Shown here: positions 63,160-64,000 of the stretch, one piece after another | How the letters are laid out: each line of letters begins with the position of its first letter | Position numbering within the stretch: the stretch's first letter is position 1 | Origin: Auanema rhodensis | Taxonomy: Eukaryota; Nematoda; Chromadorea; Rhabditida; Rhabditidae | Length of the DNA stretch: 64,000 nt | Assembly (NCBI GenBank): GCA_964057225.1 | Contig: OZ059896.1 | Span: 21,882,501 to 21,946,500, forward strand | Reading direction: 5' to 3' | Translations under genes and position numbers: made by a program | The notes under the pieces: generated by a model | The model's database searches: none | Told to the model about the DNA's origin: nothing | Seen by the model: the letters and a program-made list of their open reading frames with translations, nothing else

Positions 63160-63861
63160 TCTCAATGTAGTATAGTGCATTCGATGCGGATTTTTAAGCT
63201 GCGTCGATCTGTGTTATCAGATTTGCGCTAGCTTAAAAATGCACCGAGATATCAACTGATATAAGTTCACACTTATATCCTCGATTTTCACCCTGAAGAA
63301 TTAATTTTTTCGTCGAATAACATTGTCCATCGTCTTTGCTTTGAAAAAAGGAATCTAAAAACATCTACTTTTTGCTAAATTATTTTGAAATTTTTCGAAA
63401 AAATTTTTGTCAAAATGTTTTTGGAAGCAATGTTGAGTGTACATGGAAACTCAACATACACTAATGCATCATGTTTCAAACGATCATAACTAATTTTTGT
63501 ATTAAGCGTTTCTCAAGGTAGTATAGTGCATTCGATGCGGATTTTTAAGCTGCGTCGAACTGTGTTATCAGATTTGCGCTAGCTTAAAAATGCACCGAGA
63601 TATCAACTGATATCTGTTCACACTTATATCCTCGATTTTCACCCTGAAGAATTATTTTTTTCGTTGAATAACATTGTCCATCGTCTTTGCCTTGAAAAAA
63701 GGAATCTAAAAACATCTACTTTTTGCTAAATTATTTTGAAATTTTTCGAAAAAAATTTTGTCAAAATGTTTTTGGAAACAATGTTGATTGTACATGGAAA
63801 CTCAACATACACTAATGCATCATTTTTCAAACGATCATAACTAATTTTTGTATTAAGCGTT
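63160..63861 (+). repeat. Third six-monomer HOR copy, missing its first two monomers
   Basis: Monomers at 63160 ('cgtcgaat', 'atcatgtttc') and 63511 ('tctcaaggtag', 'gttgattgtac') match positions three and four of the preceding 2106-bp unit. They follow directly on position six (62809), so positions one and two were lost by exchange between misaligned monomers. The monomer at 63511 has private 'cgtcgaactgtg' and 'gaaaaaaattttg'. Confidence 0.85.
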
Positions 63862-64000
63862 TCTCAATGTAGTATAGTGCATTCGATGCGGATTTTTAAG
63901 CTGCGTCGATCTGTGTTATCAGATTTGCGCTAGCTTAAAAATGCACCGAGATATCAACTGATATAAGTTCACACTTATATCCTCGATTTTCACCCTGAAG
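63862..64000 (+). repeat. Partial monomer cut by the window edge
   Basis: First 139 bases of a monomer, with 'tagtatag', 'tttttaagc', 'ccgag' and 'aagttcac', ending in 'accctgaag'. By position it should be the fifth monomer of the third six-monomer unit, but its diagnostic 'aacaatgtcc' would lie beyond the edge. Confidence 0.9.

Larger units (their letters stand above)
1..64000 (+). repeat. Satellite DNA array, 351/350-bp monomer, whole window
   Basis: The window is a direct tandem array of one AT-rich monomer, always on the same strand. Phased on 'tctcaatgtag', monomers start at 1, 352, 703, 1053, 1404 and so on to 63862. The spacing is 351 bp, or 350 bp where a monomer carries 'attttccg' instead of 'attttttcg'. 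There are 182 complete copies and one partial copy. By eye the monomers differ from each other at no more than a few per cent of positions. No reading frame of gene size exists: every frame is closed by stops recurring in each monomer. No unique sequence, transposon, microsatellite or inverted segment interrupts the array, and neither edge of the array is in the window. Arrays of this kind are known from eukaryotic heterochromatin. The host lineage and satellite family are not identifiable from what I can see. Confidence 0.98.

Noticed and set aside
1-64000. CRISPR array
   Set aside because: The repeat is 351 bp with no unique spacers between short repeats; the whole unit is repeated.
1-64000. 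rDNA, histone or tRNA gene cluster
   Set aside because: The monomer has no tRNA-like box pair with a folding cloverleaf, no rRNA core sequence that I recognise, and no frame open enough for a histone.
1-64000. Retroelement or DNA transposon inserted in the array
   Set aside because: The monomer phase is unbroken: starts fall at 350 or 351 bp throughout, and total length closes exactly with 21 one-base deletions.
1-64000. Assignment to a named insect satellite family or species
   Set aside because: Monomer length and AT-richness resemble several insect satellites of about 360 bp, but I could not match the sequence itself to any from memory. A database search of the consensus would decide.

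Overview
The whole window is one uninterrupted, head-to-tail satellite DNA array on a single strand orientation. I see no gene, RNA gene, mobile element, CRISPR array, origin or unique sequence anywhere in it. The repeat unit is 351 bp, and a subset of copies is 350 bp. Phasing monomers on the 'tctcaatgtag' start, the window holds 182 complete monomers plus a final 139-base partial copy. The bookkeeping closes: positions 1-21039 hold 60 monomers, of which 21 are 350 bp and 39 are 351 bp, and positions 21040-63861 hold 122 monomers at exactly 351 bp on average. One reference monomer (49120-49470) has 57 C and 53 G (31% GC) and 12 CpG where base composition predicts about 8.6, so CpG is not depleted. 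A long AT-rich satellite of this kind means eukaryotic heterochromatin (pericentromere, centromere or subtelomere). The lack of CpG depletion suits an invertebrate such as an insect better than a vertebrate, but I cannot name the species and do not recognise the satellite family with confidence.

Layout. (1) 1-21039: a left domain of several monomer subtypes, called here A, B, C, E and F. Subtype C carries a one-base deletion. From about 10.9 to 18.2 kb they form a higher-order repeat (HOR) of about 1.40 kb in the order E-F-B-C. (2) 19640-21039: four successive 350-bp C-tailed monomers. (3) 21040-24549: a junction zone containing a five-monomer (1755 bp) duplicated segment. (4) 24550-27357: a monomeric stretch with many private substitutions. 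(5) 27358-37185: four tandem copies of a seven-monomer HOR of exactly 2457 bp. (6) 37186-49119: reshuffled pieces of that family with nested duplications of one, two, three and eight monomers. (7) 49120-51576: seven consecutive copies of one monomer with no difference that I can see. (8) 51577-58947: mixed monomers, including a recurring three-monomer module. (9) 58948-63861: a six-monomer (2106 bp) HOR present twice, then a third copy that lacks its first two monomers.

Each monomer contains two overlapping short inverted repeats near bases 90-120, a 9-bp-arm inverted repeat at bases 271-298, and an A/T-tract palindrome around base 237. Natural variants at bases 104-108 strengthen or weaken the overlapping inverted repeats in a subtype-specific way. 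The pattern as a whole fits repeated unequal exchange and conversion at several scales. Nothing in the sequence shows an encoded system; the interest lies in the array architecture and in the conserved dyads. HOR assignments rest on tracking diagnostic substitutions by eye, not on full alignments.
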